From Bacillota bacterium (GTDB lineage Bacteria > Bacillota_A > Clostridia > Lachnospirales > Lachnospiraceae): a DNA stretch of 64,000 nucleotides. The stretch lies in NCBI GenBank assembly GCA_023443625.1, contig JAEZTQ010000068.1, positions 93,562 through 157,561 on the forward strand. The letters are read 5' to 3'. A model generated the notes under the pieces. It saw nothing but the letters and a program-made list of their open reading frames with translations. It did not search any database and had not been told where the DNA came from. The position numbers and the translations under genes are program-made. This document shows, piece after piece, positions 35,818-44,400 of the stretch. Position 1 is the first letter of the stretch. Each line of letters begins with the position of its first letter.

Positions 35818-36489
35818 ATGAAGGACTTTGTGAAAGTAACAGATTTTGAATTAAAACTTGATAGGGATAATGTGTTTCACCTCATAGATTGTTATCCAGA
35901 CAATCCTGTTTATGAGGACGTTATAATGGAGTTTGAAGACGTAGCAGAAGAGGCACTCAAGTGCATTAAACCCGTAGCATTCTATAAATTTGGTCAGATG
36001 TCCGAGGAGGTTTTTCTACAGATTGAGGAGATTGATGACTGCCATGTACCTGTGATTTATTGTTTACTCTCCATTGGTGATGAGATTACAGAACTGGCGA
36101 GTTCTTATTTTCAAAAAGGTGATTATCTGGTGGGGATGATAATCAATGCCATAGCAGATACCTATTTATTTCAGATGGATACTTTCTTTCAAGCTAAAAT
36201 AAGTGAGGACTGTAAACATAGGCATGTAGGAATTGCCAGGAGACTGGATGCTCCTGTGGATATGCCCATGTGTATACAAAAAAGTATCCTGGAAGAAATA
36301 AAAGAATTCGAAAGCCTTACTATGGACGTTACATCAGGTTTTATGTATACTACAGTAAAAACCACGGGCTATATTCTGGTTCTATCAGAGGATGAGAGCC
36401 AGAATAACGGAAAGCATGATTGTAGTAAATGTAATGCAAAAAATTGTAAGATGAGAAAAACTCCTAGTATAAAGGATAATGAAAGCTAG
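35818..36489 (+). CDS. MetH-activation-domain-like protein, probable corrinoid-related factor
   Basis: This 223-residue soluble protein resembles the stand-alone vitamin B12-dependent methionine synthase activation domain family. It has the CLLSIGDEITELASSYFQKGDYLVGMIINAIAD stretch (quoted as key residues around 82-115) and a RLDAPVDMPMCIQ segment. In MetH this fold binds SAM for reductive remethylation of cob(II)alamin. The last ~25 residues have a Cys cluster (CSKCNAKNC), which could bind a metal or Fe-S centre. Position after the corrinoid protein suggests it reactivates that protein. It overlaps the end of the convergent AraC gene by 4 bases. Confidence 0.68.
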   Translation: MKDFVKVTDFELKLDRDNVFHLIDCYPDNPVYEDVIMEFEDVAEEALKCIKPVAFYKFGQMSEEVFLQIEEIDDCHVPVIYCLLSIGDEITELASSYFQKGDYLVGMIINAIADTYLFQMDTFFQAKISEDCKHRHVGIARRLDAPVDMPMCIQKSILEEIKEFESLTMDVTSGFMYTTVKTTGYILVLSEDESQNNGKHDCSKCNAKNCKMRKTPSIKDNES

Positions 36490-37385
36490 CTGGAAGGTTT
36501 CATATCCGCAGTTTGCTCTATGCTTTGATTTGCCTTACGATATTCATTTGCAGATTGTTTATAATAGCGCCGAAAGGCATAGGAAAAATGTTCAACAGAG
36601 GAATAGCCTAAATCATGGGCAATATCCGTAATTCGTTTATTTGAATCCATCAATAAGATAGCAGCAGCAGACATCTTTGCTTCTGCTTTTTTTTGTAGGA
36701 AAGTTTTACCATAATGTCGCTTTAGTAGGCGCTCTGTTTGTCTTGGACTTAAGCCTAGGCGACGAGATAGATCCTCTAAGGATAAGTCTTTATATTCATA
36801 TAGAAAATATTCTTCAATAACAAAATACTTACTATATGCTAAATCAAAGGGTTTAGATGGATTGTGTGAAACCTTTGTGCTTTCATAATTGCGAACCAGT
36901 TGTATGACTAACTGTTGTAATAGAGTTTCCACTTGCTTCATATAGCCGGTAAACTTCTTTTCTAATTCCAAGAATATCTCCTGCATCAGGGGATGGATGC
37001 TTTGGGTATCCTGCCCATACCATATCCTTGTATCCTCAAAAATTTGTAAGTAGGTATCACCCATATCGGCCTTTCTATGGCTATTCTTCTTATCCAACTT
37101 TAAATAAATACAATACTCAATCATGGGATCCTCTTTATCCGGAATTTGTTCATGTTCTATATGAGGTCCTGTGACATAGAGGGTATTTGGCTCTACCCGG
37201 TATGTAACATTGTTGATTTTTACCTTCCCTTTACCAAAAGGAATATAGTGAATCTCATAACTATTATCACTGTGACTGTGACTGGGAATAGATCTTAAGA
37301 AACGCTCACAAGCAAAATGTAGGGCGTAAAATGTTGTGTTCTCCATTGAAAACTTAATATTAAGATCATTATAAGAAATTCTCAT
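36486..37385 (-). CDS. AraC-family transcriptional regulator of the dehydrogenase/GH31 operon
   Basis: This regulator of about 299 residues has an N-terminal cupin sensor (HSHSDNSYEIHYIPFGKGKV) and a C-terminal AraC DNA-binding domain (SLEDLSRRLGLSPRQTERLL, DIAHDLGYSSVEHFSYAFRR). The ATG at 37385 has GGAGGTAAGA directly upstream, so the frame start at 37397 is not used. It is divergent from the zinc dehydrogenase gene across a 306-base gap, which suggests control of the sugar operon starting there, probably by a sugar inducer. Confidence 0.85.
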   Translation of the reverse strand: MRISYNDLNIKFSMENTTFYALHFACERFLRSIPSHSHSDNSYEIHYIPFGKGKVKINNVTYRVEPNTLYVTGPHIEHEQIPDKEDPMIEYCIYLKLDKKNSHRKADMGDTYLQIFEDTRIWYGQDTQSIHPLMQEIFLELEKKFTGYMKQVETLLQQLVIQLVRNYESTKVSHNPSKPFDLAYSKYFVIEEYFLYEYKDLSLEDLSRRLGLSPRQTERLLKRHYGKTFLQKKAEAKMSAAAILLMDSNKRITDIAHDLGYSSVEHFSYAFRRYYKQSANEYRKANQSIEQTADMKPSS

Positions 37386-37691
37386 TCTTACCTCCAAACC
37401 TGTACAGGTTTTCTGTGTATCTTAGTTTGTGCTAACTGAAACATAGGATATCTTCTTGCATTCATGCTACCAAATTAATGAGGAACAGTCAATACAAAAC
37501 CTTCGAAAAGACGACATGAACAAGTTAAGAATGTCACATGTATCTATTATATATAAATTTACTTCTGTTATAATGAAATTACAGTTAAAAAAATAAATTC
37601 TATTAACCCAATTTTTAGTTAATTGCCCATACTCATAAATTAAATGTTTCGCAATTGACTAAGCCCAATTTTTATACTAGGAGGTAATATA
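37386..37691. other. Divergent regulatory region between AraC gene and dehydrogenase
   Basis: The 306 bases are AT-rich. A TTATAATG at about 37568-37575 is the best -10 candidate for the plus-strand operon, but the -35 is poor, as expected for an activator-dependent promoter. AGGAGGTAATATA precedes the dehydrogenase ATG. No RNA element or small gene was seen. Confidence 0.5.
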
Positions 37692-38765
37692 ATGGAACTT
37701 GTGAATAGAAAAATGAAAGGTGCTATTTTACCAGGTAACAGCACAGTAGAGATTAAGGAGTTTGATATACCAAAGCCAGGACATGGACAGGTGTTAATCA
37801 AAACAAAAGCAACAACAATCTGTGGAAGCGATATACGTTGTATCTATAGAGAGCATTTAGGAAAAGGTCCTGAGGGCTATATTCCTGGTATGATTGCAGG
37901 ACATGAGCCCTGTGGTATTGTTGTAGAAGAAGGCGAAGGCTTAAAGAGATTTAAAAAAGGCGACCGGGTTATTGTATATCATATCTCCGGTTGTGGTGTA
38001 TGTAATGATTGTCGTAGAGGATACTATATCTCTTGTTCCAGCCCTCACCGTGCAGCTTACGGCTGGCAGAGAAATGGCGGTATGGCACCTTACATCATAG
38101 CAGACGAGAAGGATCTAATTACCCTGCCTGACGAATTAACATACAAAGATGGTGCTCAGGTTGCATGCGGTTTTGGTACTGTGTATGAAGCAATCGAGAA
38201 GATTGGTGTATGTGGTAATGATGCTGTATTGGTAACTGGTCTTGGCCCTGTTGGATTAGCAGTGTTAATGCTTGCAAAAGTTATGGGAGCAAATAAGTTA
38301 ATCGGTGTTGAAATTAACGATAAACGTATTGAGCTTGCGAAGAAACTTGGTTTAGTAGACCATGTATTCAAACCAGGTGAAGATACCTTAGATAAAATTC
38401 TTGAAGTAACAGGTGGACGTGGTGTTGAACGTGCTCTTGATTGCAGCGCTAACGATGCTGGCAGACAATTGGCAATTAGAGCTACTCGTGAGTGGGGCAA
38501 AATTGCATTTGTTGGAGAAGGCGGTACTTGTACTTTCAATCCTAGCCCTGACATTATCCATGGACAAAAGACCATCTATGGTTCTTGGGTAACAAGCTTA
38601 TGGAGAATGGAAGAGTTGGTGGAGCGTCTTGTTCGTTGGAATATCCATCCAGAAGATTTAATAACGGATGAATATGAGTTAGAGCAGGCAGCAGAAGCTT
38701 ATGCCCTTATGGCTGAGGGAACTTGTGGTAAAGTAGCAGTCGTATTTGGCGACCAGAATGAATAA
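37692..38765 (+). CDS. Zinc-dependent medium-chain alcohol/polyol dehydrogenase
   Basis: This 357-residue MDR enzyme oxidises or reduces an alcohol or sugar with NAD(P). Catalytic zinc ligands are in TICGSDIR and GHEPCG. The structural-zinc lobe CGVCNDCRRGYYISC is complete, and the Rossmann motif reads VTGLGPVGLAVLML. The group resembles threonine/sorbitol dehydrogenases; substrate is unknown. It is the first gene of a probable operon with an aldo/keto reductase, a FucU-type mutarotase and GH31, so a sugar or sugar-alcohol substrate is likely. Confidence 0.87.
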   Translation: MELVNRKMKGAILPGNSTVEIKEFDIPKPGHGQVLIKTKATTICGSDIRCIYREHLGKGPEGYIPGMIAGHEPCGIVVEEGEGLKRFKKGDRVIVYHISGCGVCNDCRRGYYISCSSPHRAAYGWQRNGGMAPYIIADEKDLITLPDELTYKDGAQVACGFGTVYEAIEKIGVCGNDAVLVTGLGPVGLAVLMLAKVMGANKLIGVEINDKRIELAKKLGLVDHVFKPGEDTLDKILEVTGGRGVERALDCSANDAGRQLAIRATREWGKIAFVGEGGTCTFNPSPDIIHGQKTIYGSWVTSLWRMEELVERLVRWNIHPEDLITDEYELEQAAEAYALMAEGTCGKVAVVFGDQNE

Positions 38766-38798
38766 GCCTTATCTAATACTTTGGAATGGAGAGTTATG

Positions 38799-39806
38799 AT
38801 GAGTAATAAAGTTGATGTAAATGCTGTACCAAAAAGTAAACTATATACGGGAGCTGCCATTCCCATGATGGGGATAGGTACCTTTGGCTCAGATAAATAC
38901 TCTGGACAACAAATTGCAGATGCAGTATATGGAGCAATCAAAGTGGGATATCGATTAATCGACTGTGCCTCCGTGTATCAGAATGAGGATAGCATCGGTG
39001 AAGTCCTTACTAAAGTAATAAAAGAGGGAGTTGTTACAAGAGAAGAGTTGTTTGTGACTTCCAAAGTATGGAATGATAAACATCGTGATGTAATTAATTC
39101 CTGTAAAAAGAGTCTAAGGGATTTACAATTAGACTATCTGGATTTATACTTTGTACATTGGCCCTTCCCCAATTATCATGCACCAGGTTGTGATGGAGAT
39201 TCAAGAAATCCAGATTCCAGACCTTTTAGCCTGGATGAATTTATGGATACTTGGAGACAGTGTGAAGAGCTAGTAGAGCTGGGATTAGTCAAGCATATAG
39301 GTATGAGTAATATGACTATACCAAAATTAGAATCAGTCCTGCCTTTATGTAAAGTGAAACCCGCTGCTCTTGAGATGGAACTACATCCAAGCTTTCAGCA
39401 ACCAGAGCTGTTTGAGTATGCCCTAGCACATCAAATAGTACCCATTGGATATTGTCCCATCGGTTCTCCTTCCAGACCGGAAAGAGATCGTACAGCAGAA
39501 GATGTGGCAGATACCCAAATACCTGAGATAGAAGCCATTGCCAAAGCCCATGGTGTACATCCGGCAATTATTTGCTTAAAATGGGCAGTACAAAGAGGTC
39601 AAATACCTATTCCATTTTCCGTTAAGGAAGCCCAGTATCTTAGTAATCTAAAATGTTGTACCGAAGATCCTTTAACTGACGAAGAGATGGCAATCCTCCA
39701 GGGTGTGGATAAAAACTGCCGACTCATCAAAGGTCAAGTCTTCTTATGGGAAGGTGCAAAGGGTTGGGAAGATCTTTGGGATTTAGATGGAACAATCACT
39801 AAATAA
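38799..39806 (+). CDS. Aldo/keto reductase
   Basis: This AKR-superfamily TIM-barrel oxidoreductase of about 335 residues uses NAD(P)H. The catalytic tetrad is visible as Asp55 and Tyr60 (LIDCASVYQNE), Lys89 (FVTSKVW) and His120 (DLYFVHWPF). The insertion NYHAPGCDGDSRNPDSRP after the His is typical of sugar-reducing members. ATG codons at 38796 and 38799 are both possible after GGAGAG; the second has the better spacing. It lies 33 bases after the dehydrogenase gene. Pairing of an AKR with an MDR dehydrogenase suggests oxidoreductive isomerisation of a sugar. Confidence 0.86.
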   Translation: MSNKVDVNAVPKSKLYTGAAIPMMGIGTFGSDKYSGQQIADAVYGAIKVGYRLIDCASVYQNEDSIGEVLTKVIKEGVVTREELFVTSKVWNDKHRDVINSCKKSLRDLQLDYLDLYFVHWPFPNYHAPGCDGDSRNPDSRPFSLDEFMDTWRQCEELVELGLVKHIGMSNMTIPKLESVLPLCKVKPAALEMELHPSFQQPELFEYALAHQIVPIGYCPIGSPSRPERDRTAEDVADTQIPEIEAIAKAHGVHPAIICLKWAVQRGQIPIPFSVKEAQYLSNLKCCTEDPLTDEEMAILQGVDKNCRLIKGQVFLWEGAKGWEDLWDLDGTITK

Positions 39807-39861
39807 AAGACAAATTAAGAACATTATGCAAGGCTGCAAAGAGCAGTAGAAAGGAGGATAT

Positions 39862-40302
39862 ATGTTAAAAGGAATACCACAAATATTATCTCCAGAATTA
39901 TTAAAGGTATTATGTGAAATGGGACATAGTGACAGACTGGTTATTTCCGATGGTAACTTTCCAGCAGAGTCTATGGGTAAGAATGCCATTGTAATCAGAT
40001 GTGACGGTCATGGCGTACCAGAAATCTTAGATGCAATATTAAAATTATTCCCTCTAGATACCTATGTTGATCATCCCGTTAATCTCATGGAGGTTATGCC
40101 AGGGGATAAGGTAGAGACTCCAATTTGGGATACCTACAAAGAAATCGTAGGAAAATACGATACAAGAGGTGAAAAAGCAGTTGGTAATATTGAACGTTTT
40201 GAGTTTTATAAAGAGGCTCAGACCGCATACGCTATTATCGCTACTAGTGAAAAGGCACTTTATGCTAATGTTATGCTTCAAAAAGGCGTAGTCGTAGAAT
40301 AA
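39862..40302 (+). CDS. fucU: RbsD/FucU-family sugar mutarotase
   Basis: This 146-residue protein belongs to the RbsD/FucU family, which interconverts anomers of fucose or ribose. FucU-like features are LKGIPQILSPELLKVLCEMGHSD (quoted in part: MGHSDRLVISDGNFPAES), the RCDGHGVPEIL segment and the C-terminal ANVMLQKGVV. The general base His (in GHSD) is present. AAAGGAGGATAT precedes the ATG. L-fucose fits the family branch, but no fucose isomerase, kinase or aldolase is in the window, so the true sugar is open. Confidence 0.85.
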   Translation: MLKGIPQILSPELLKVLCEMGHSDRLVISDGNFPAESMGKNAIVIRCDGHGVPEILDAILKLFPLDTYVDHPVNLMEVMPGDKVETPIWDTYKEIVGKYDTRGEKAVGNIERFEFYKEAQTAYAIIATSEKALYANVMLQKGVVVE

Positions 40303-40332
40303 TAATTGATACATAAGATAAATGTTGTACTA

Positions 40333-40378
40333 TACAAGTGTCTGGTGCTTATTATAATAAGGACCAGATACTTGTTGT
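40333..40378 (+). terminator. Possible terminator between fucU and the GH31 gene
   Basis: CAAGTGTCTGGT pairs with ACCAGATACTTG, allowing a G-U pair, with an inner CTTATTATAATAAG stem. A short T-rich tail follows. It may attenuate rather than end the operon. Confidence 0.55.
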
Positions 40379-40448
40379 TACTATATCGTAACAAAATCAT
40401 AGCAGCATTATATATAGCCCATATAAGAAGGCAGAATGGAGTTTACTC

Positions 40449-42824
40449 ATGTTAGATGTTAAGAAAAGACCGGGAAGACAAATTACCCAGGTCAAAAGAG
40501 TTGAAGATGCCCTAATTCTTAATACCAATCATGGTAGCATCAAGTTAGAGCCCAAATCAGCTGGGATTATCCGAATTGTTTACACCTTAAAGGAGAGCTT
40601 TTCCACAGAGGAAAAACTGGGTATCACATGTAAGGCCAGCTTTGGCCATTGGACTTTTGAAGAGACAGAGAAGGAAATTAATTTAGTAACCAGTAAATTA
40701 AGAGTACAGATTGTGAAAGAAACAGCCTCCATCAAGTACTTTGATAAGGACAATCAACTTCTTTTGGCAGAAAGAGATGTGGAAAGTAAGAACCTTGATG
40801 AATTTGATTCTTATTTGACTGTTGTAGATGAAAATACAAAAATTGAGCGTGTTGTTACCCCTGATGGGATCAAAGAATTTGTGAAAGATGCTAAAAAAGT
40901 ATTCGACCAGAAACTATATAGAACCAGACTATATTTAGACTGGCAGGAAGAAGAAGCACTCTATGGCTTAGGCCAGCAGGAAGAGGGTAATTTAAATCTT
41001 CGAGGAACCACCCAGTATTTACACCAGGCGAATCTAAAAATTGCCATTCCCTTGTTAGTATCAAGTCTTGGATATGGTATCTTAATGGATACCTACAGCC
41101 CTATGATCTTTAATGATACAGCTTACGGCTCCTATTTATACACAGAAGCCGATTATGAGATGGATTATTATTTTATCTACGGGGAGAATATGGATGGCGT
41201 TGTTGCTGGATATCGCTATTTGACAGGTAAGGCAGCTATGTTACCAAAATGGGCTTTTGGTTTTATGCAATCCCAGGAGCGTTATGAGACTGCTCAGGAA
41301 ATAATTGAGATTGTAAAGGAACATAGAAGGAGAAAGATTGGACTAGATTGTATAGTCCTTGATTGGTGGTCCTGGGAAGGGGAACTATGGGGTCAGAAAA
41401 CCTTTGATAAGTCTCGTTTCCCCGATCCTACGGCAATGATGGACGAGATTCATGCAGACCATGCTAACCTTATGATATCCATTTGGCCAAATATGAGTAG
41501 AGATAGTGAGAACTATAAGGAATTTGAGGAAAAGGGCCATTTATTACCTGCCAGCAGCATATATGACGCCTATAGCGAAAAAGGAAGAAAACTTTATTGG
41601 AAACAAGCCAAGGAAGGATTGTTCCAACATGGAATAGATGCCTGGTGGTGTGATTCTAGTGAACCCTTTACTCCAGAATGGAGCCATATTAGTAAGCCGG
41701 AACCTAGTACCATGTATCATGAGTTCTATGATACTTCAAGTCAATATATACCTTCCCAGCTAACCAATGCTTATGGATTATATCATGCAAAAGCCATGTA
41801 TGAAGGCCAAAGAGAAGTGACAGAGGAAAAGCGTGTCATTAATCTGACCCGTAATGGTTATACTGGACAACAAAGATATGGTGCAATTCTTTGGTCTGGG
41901 GATATTGCTACCAACTGGAGTACCCTTAGAAAGCAGATTGTAGCTGGTCTTAATCTATGTGCCAGTGGTATTCCTTACTGGACCTTGGATATTGGCGCAT
42001 TCTTTGTTAAGAAAGGCGAGCAGTGGTTCTGGAATGGGGAATATGAGAAGGGATATGAAGATTTAGGCTTTAAGGAAATCTTTACCCGTTGGTTCCAATT
42101 TGGATGTTTCCTACCCATCTTTAGAAGCCATGGAACAGACTTTAGAAGGGAAATGTGGAAGTTTGGTGACGAGGGAGAACCTTTCTACGATGCACTGGTT
42201 AAGATGAATCGTTTGCGTTATGAGTTAATGCCTTATATCTATTCTACAGCAGCAAAGGTTTGGAAAGATGATAAGACCATGATGAGAATGTTGGCCTTTG
42301 ATTTTGCCAAGGATAAGAAGGCTAGAACTATTGATGACCAGTATCTCTTTGGTGATTCTCTGATGGTTTGCCCTGTTACAAAACCCATGTATTATGAGAA
42401 GAACTCGGAGGTTCTAGAAGGGGTTGCTAAGACAAGAGAAGTTTATCTTCCAGAGGGCTGTGGCTGGTATGATTTCTGGACAAATGAGTATTATGAAGGT
42501 GGTCAAACAATTATCGCAGATGCACCACTGGATATCCTACCTATCTATGTAAAAGCAGGTAGTATCTTACCAATGACACAGGTGATGCAATATGTGGATG
42601 AAATCCCCAATGCACCCATTGAAGTTCGTGTATATACTGGTAAGGATGCAGAGTTTGAGATTTATGAGGATGAGGGCAATAGTTATCGATATGAAGAGGG
42701 TAAATATGCAGTAACGAAACTTAACTGGTCAGACAAGGATCAAAAGCTAACAGTAGGAGAACCAGTGGGAAGTTTTGATAACATGGTAAAAGACCGTGAA
42801 TACAGAATTACTCTTGTTATATAA
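40449..42824 (+). CDS. GH31 family alpha-glycosidase (alpha-xylosidase-like)
   Basis: This 791-residue intracellular enzyme has the GH31 architecture: an N-terminal beta-sandwich with LYGLGQQEEG, a TIM barrel starting at KWAFGFMQSQERY, and C-terminal sandwiches. The nucleophile Asp402 lies in DAWWCDSSEPF, and the acid/base region is the SHGTDFRREMW stretch. GLDCIVLDWWSW is the strand typical of alpha-xylosidase and related subgroups. It probably removes alpha-xylosyl or another alpha-glycosyl group from an imported oligosaccharide. The gene lies downstream of the fucU-type gene and upstream of the URO-D gene on the same strand. No signal peptide is present. Confidence 0.88.
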   Translation: MLDVKKRPGRQITQVKRVEDALILNTNHGSIKLEPKSAGIIRIVYTLKESFSTEEKLGITCKASFGHWTFEETEKEINLVTSKLRVQIVKETASIKYFDKDNQLLLAERDVESKNLDEFDSYLTVVDENTKIERVVTPDGIKEFVKDAKKVFDQKLYRTRLYLDWQEEEALYGLGQQEEGNLNLRGTTQYLHQANLKIAIPLLVSSLGYGILMDTYSPMIFNDTAYGSYLYTEADYEMDYYFIYGENMDGVVAGYRYLTGKAAMLPKWAFGFMQSQERYETAQEIIEIVKEHRRRKIGLDCIVLDWWSWEGELWGQKTFDKSRFPDPTAMMDEIHADHANLMISIWPNMSRDSENYKEFEEKGHLLPASSIYDAYSEKGRKLYWKQAKEGLFQHGIDAWWCDSSEPFTPEWSHISKPEPSTMYHEFYDTSSQYIPSQLTNAYGLYHAKAMYEGQREVTEEKRVINLTRNGYTGQQRYGAILWSGDIATNWSTLRKQIVAGLNLCASGIPYWTLDIGAFFVKKGEQWFWNGEYEKGYEDLGFKEIFTRWFQFGCFLPIFRSHGTDFRREMWKFGDEGEPFYDALVKMNRLRYELMPYIYSTAAKVWKDDKTMMRMLAFDFAKDKKARTIDDQYLFGDSLMVCPVTKPMYYEKNSEVLEGVAKTREVYLPEGCGWYDFWTNEYYEGGQTIIADAPLDILPIYVKAGSILPMTQVMQYVDEIPNAPIEVRVYTGKDAEFEIYEDEGNSYRYEEGKYAVTKLNWSDKDQKLTVGEPVGSFDNMVKDREYRITLVI

Positions 42825-42932
42825 TCCATAAATAAGATCAAAAGCAATCCAGAATAAATATCGAACAAAGAGCAAAAGCAAGGATTGGTGCGAAGATTGA
42901 ACTTACACTAATTTGACAAATGGAGGATTACT

Positions 42933-44072
42933 ATGAAATATAAGAAGAATTGGGAAGAGACCCAAAAGAAATGGGAAAGCTACTGGAAGAGACAAAATAC
43001 AGGAAGACCCTTAATGTGTGTATGGGGTACCAAAGAAGAAGCAAGGGATTTAGAAAGAGAAGCAGCACTTAAGCCAACCAGCATGGAAGATAAATATCAG
43101 GATGCTGAGCGTATGGTAGAGCGTTTCCGTTATTTTTGTGAAACGACGGAGTTCTTAGGAGAGAGCTTCCCTAACATCAGCCTTGATTTTGGCCCTGGTT
43201 CTATGGCAGGCTATCTTGGTAGCAATATCGTATTTAACGAAGATACAGTATGGTTTGAAGAGTGTGTAGAAGATTGGCTTGATTATAAGGATTTAGAATT
43301 TGACCCAGAGAATGCATGGTTTAAAAAACATATTGCATTATTTAACAAGGTAAAAGAGCTTGCTGGTGATGATTTCTTAATTGGAATTCCTGATATTATG
43401 GAGAACATAGATGTATTGGCTTCCATGAGAGGCGCCCAGGATACCATCTTTGATATGATTGATGAGCCTGAAGAAATGACTAGAAGAATTGGACAGATTG
43501 ATGATATTTATTTTAAGTATTACGATCAATTCTATGATATTGTTAAAGCAGATGACAATTCCTCTTGTTATACCGTGTTCCAGATTTGGGGACCTGGTAA
43601 AACCGCTAAGTTACAATGTGATTTTTCTGCTATGATGTCACCGGATAATTTCCGTGAATTCATTCAAGAATCCTTAAGAAGACAAGCAAAGCAGTTAGAC
43701 AATGTGATTTATCACCTAGATGGACCAGATGCAATCAAACATTGTGATGCCATTATGGAGATCGAAGAAATTGATGCACTGCAATGGACAAGTGGTGACT
43801 ATGGCCCAGATGGAACCTTTGAAGAATGGTATGAAATCTATGATAAAGCAGTAGCAGCAGGCAAGGGGCTTTGGGTCAAGGTATATTCAGGGGAGTTTGA
43901 AAGCTGGCTAGAGAGACTGGATAAGTTAATTGCCAGATATGGTACCAACGCATTATTCTTATATTTTAATCCTATGCCTATAGAACAAGCAGAGAGATTG
44001 ATGGAATATGCAGAGAAGAATTGGTGTGATATCGAAGGAAGTTATGTAAAAGAATTAAAAGGGAAAAAATAA
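42933..44072 (+). CDS. Uroporphyrinogen decarboxylase (URO-D)/MtaA-like family protein
   Basis: This 379-residue soluble TIM-barrel protein belongs to the URO-D superfamily branch that includes the corrinoid methyltransferases MtaA, MtbA and CmuA. Such proteins are sometimes annotated as trimethylamine corrinoid protein 2. It is unlikely to be a heme enzyme, because the N terminus (WEETQKKWESYWKRQNTGRP) and gene context differ from HemE. The region where MtaA-type enzymes carry a HxC zinc motif reads YHLDGPDAIKHCDAIME here, so the zinc site is not conserved in the usual form. It follows GH31 by 108 bases. A role in methyl transfer from a sugar-derived substrate is inference. Confidence 0.72.
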   Translation: MKYKKNWEETQKKWESYWKRQNTGRPLMCVWGTKEEARDLEREAALKPTSMEDKYQDAERMVERFRYFCETTEFLGESFPNISLDFGPGSMAGYLGSNIVFNEDTVWFEECVEDWLDYKDLEFDPENAWFKKHIALFNKVKELAGDDFLIGIPDIMENIDVLASMRGAQDTIFDMIDEPEEMTRRIGQIDDIYFKYYDQFYDIVKADDNSSCYTVFQIWGPGKTAKLQCDFSAMMSPDNFREFIQESLRRQAKQLDNVIYHLDGPDAIKHCDAIMEIEEIDALQWTSGDYGPDGTFEEWYEIYDKAVAAGKGLWVKVYSGEFESWLERLDKLIARYGTNALFLYFNPMPIEQAERLMEYAEKNWCDIEGSYVKELKGKK

Positions 44073-44400
44073 ATAAGGCATACTTTGTTAGGTTAGTGAA
44101 TTAATGAAGTAATTTATCAACTTATTAAAGTAATAATGTATTAAAGTACGTTAAGGTAATCTTAACGTACTTTTTTTACATTTGAATATCTGTTTTTGGG
44201 TTTTGATTGTCATTAATTGCTATGTTTATATCAAATATTGCCATAATGAGGTAAAAGTCTTGTACTTGTTATCAAGATTTATTAATATAATATATATAAA
44301 ATATTAGAAGAATATGTAATAAGTCACCATGTAAAATTTGACCAAACATAATGTTGCTATTCTCGTGTAAAAGACAACTTTAAGATACAGGAGGTGCAAA
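44073..44400. other. Intergenic region before the aldouronate operon
   Basis: The 328 bases contain the URO-D terminator at 44143-44178, then AT-rich DNA that must hold the promoter of the GH2 operon; no confident -35/-10 pair was picked. The last bases, CAGGAGGTGCAAA, are the ribosome binding site of a TTG-started gene. Confidence 0.55.
44143..44178 (+). terminator. Terminator after the URO-D gene
   Basis: AAAGTACGTTAAG (44143-44155) pairs with CTTAACGTACTTT (44161-44173) over a 5-base loop and continues as a T run. It ends the dehydrogenase-to-URO-D transcript. Confidence 0.88.

Noticed and set aside
38156..38575. 139-codon minus-strand ORF over the zinc dehydrogenase
   Set aside because: It is a shadow frame of a well-supported MDR gene.
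42933..44072. Heme biosynthesis HemE
   Set aside because: The protein is URO-D superfamily, but its termini differ from HemE and its neighbours are sugar and corrinoid genes, not heme genes.
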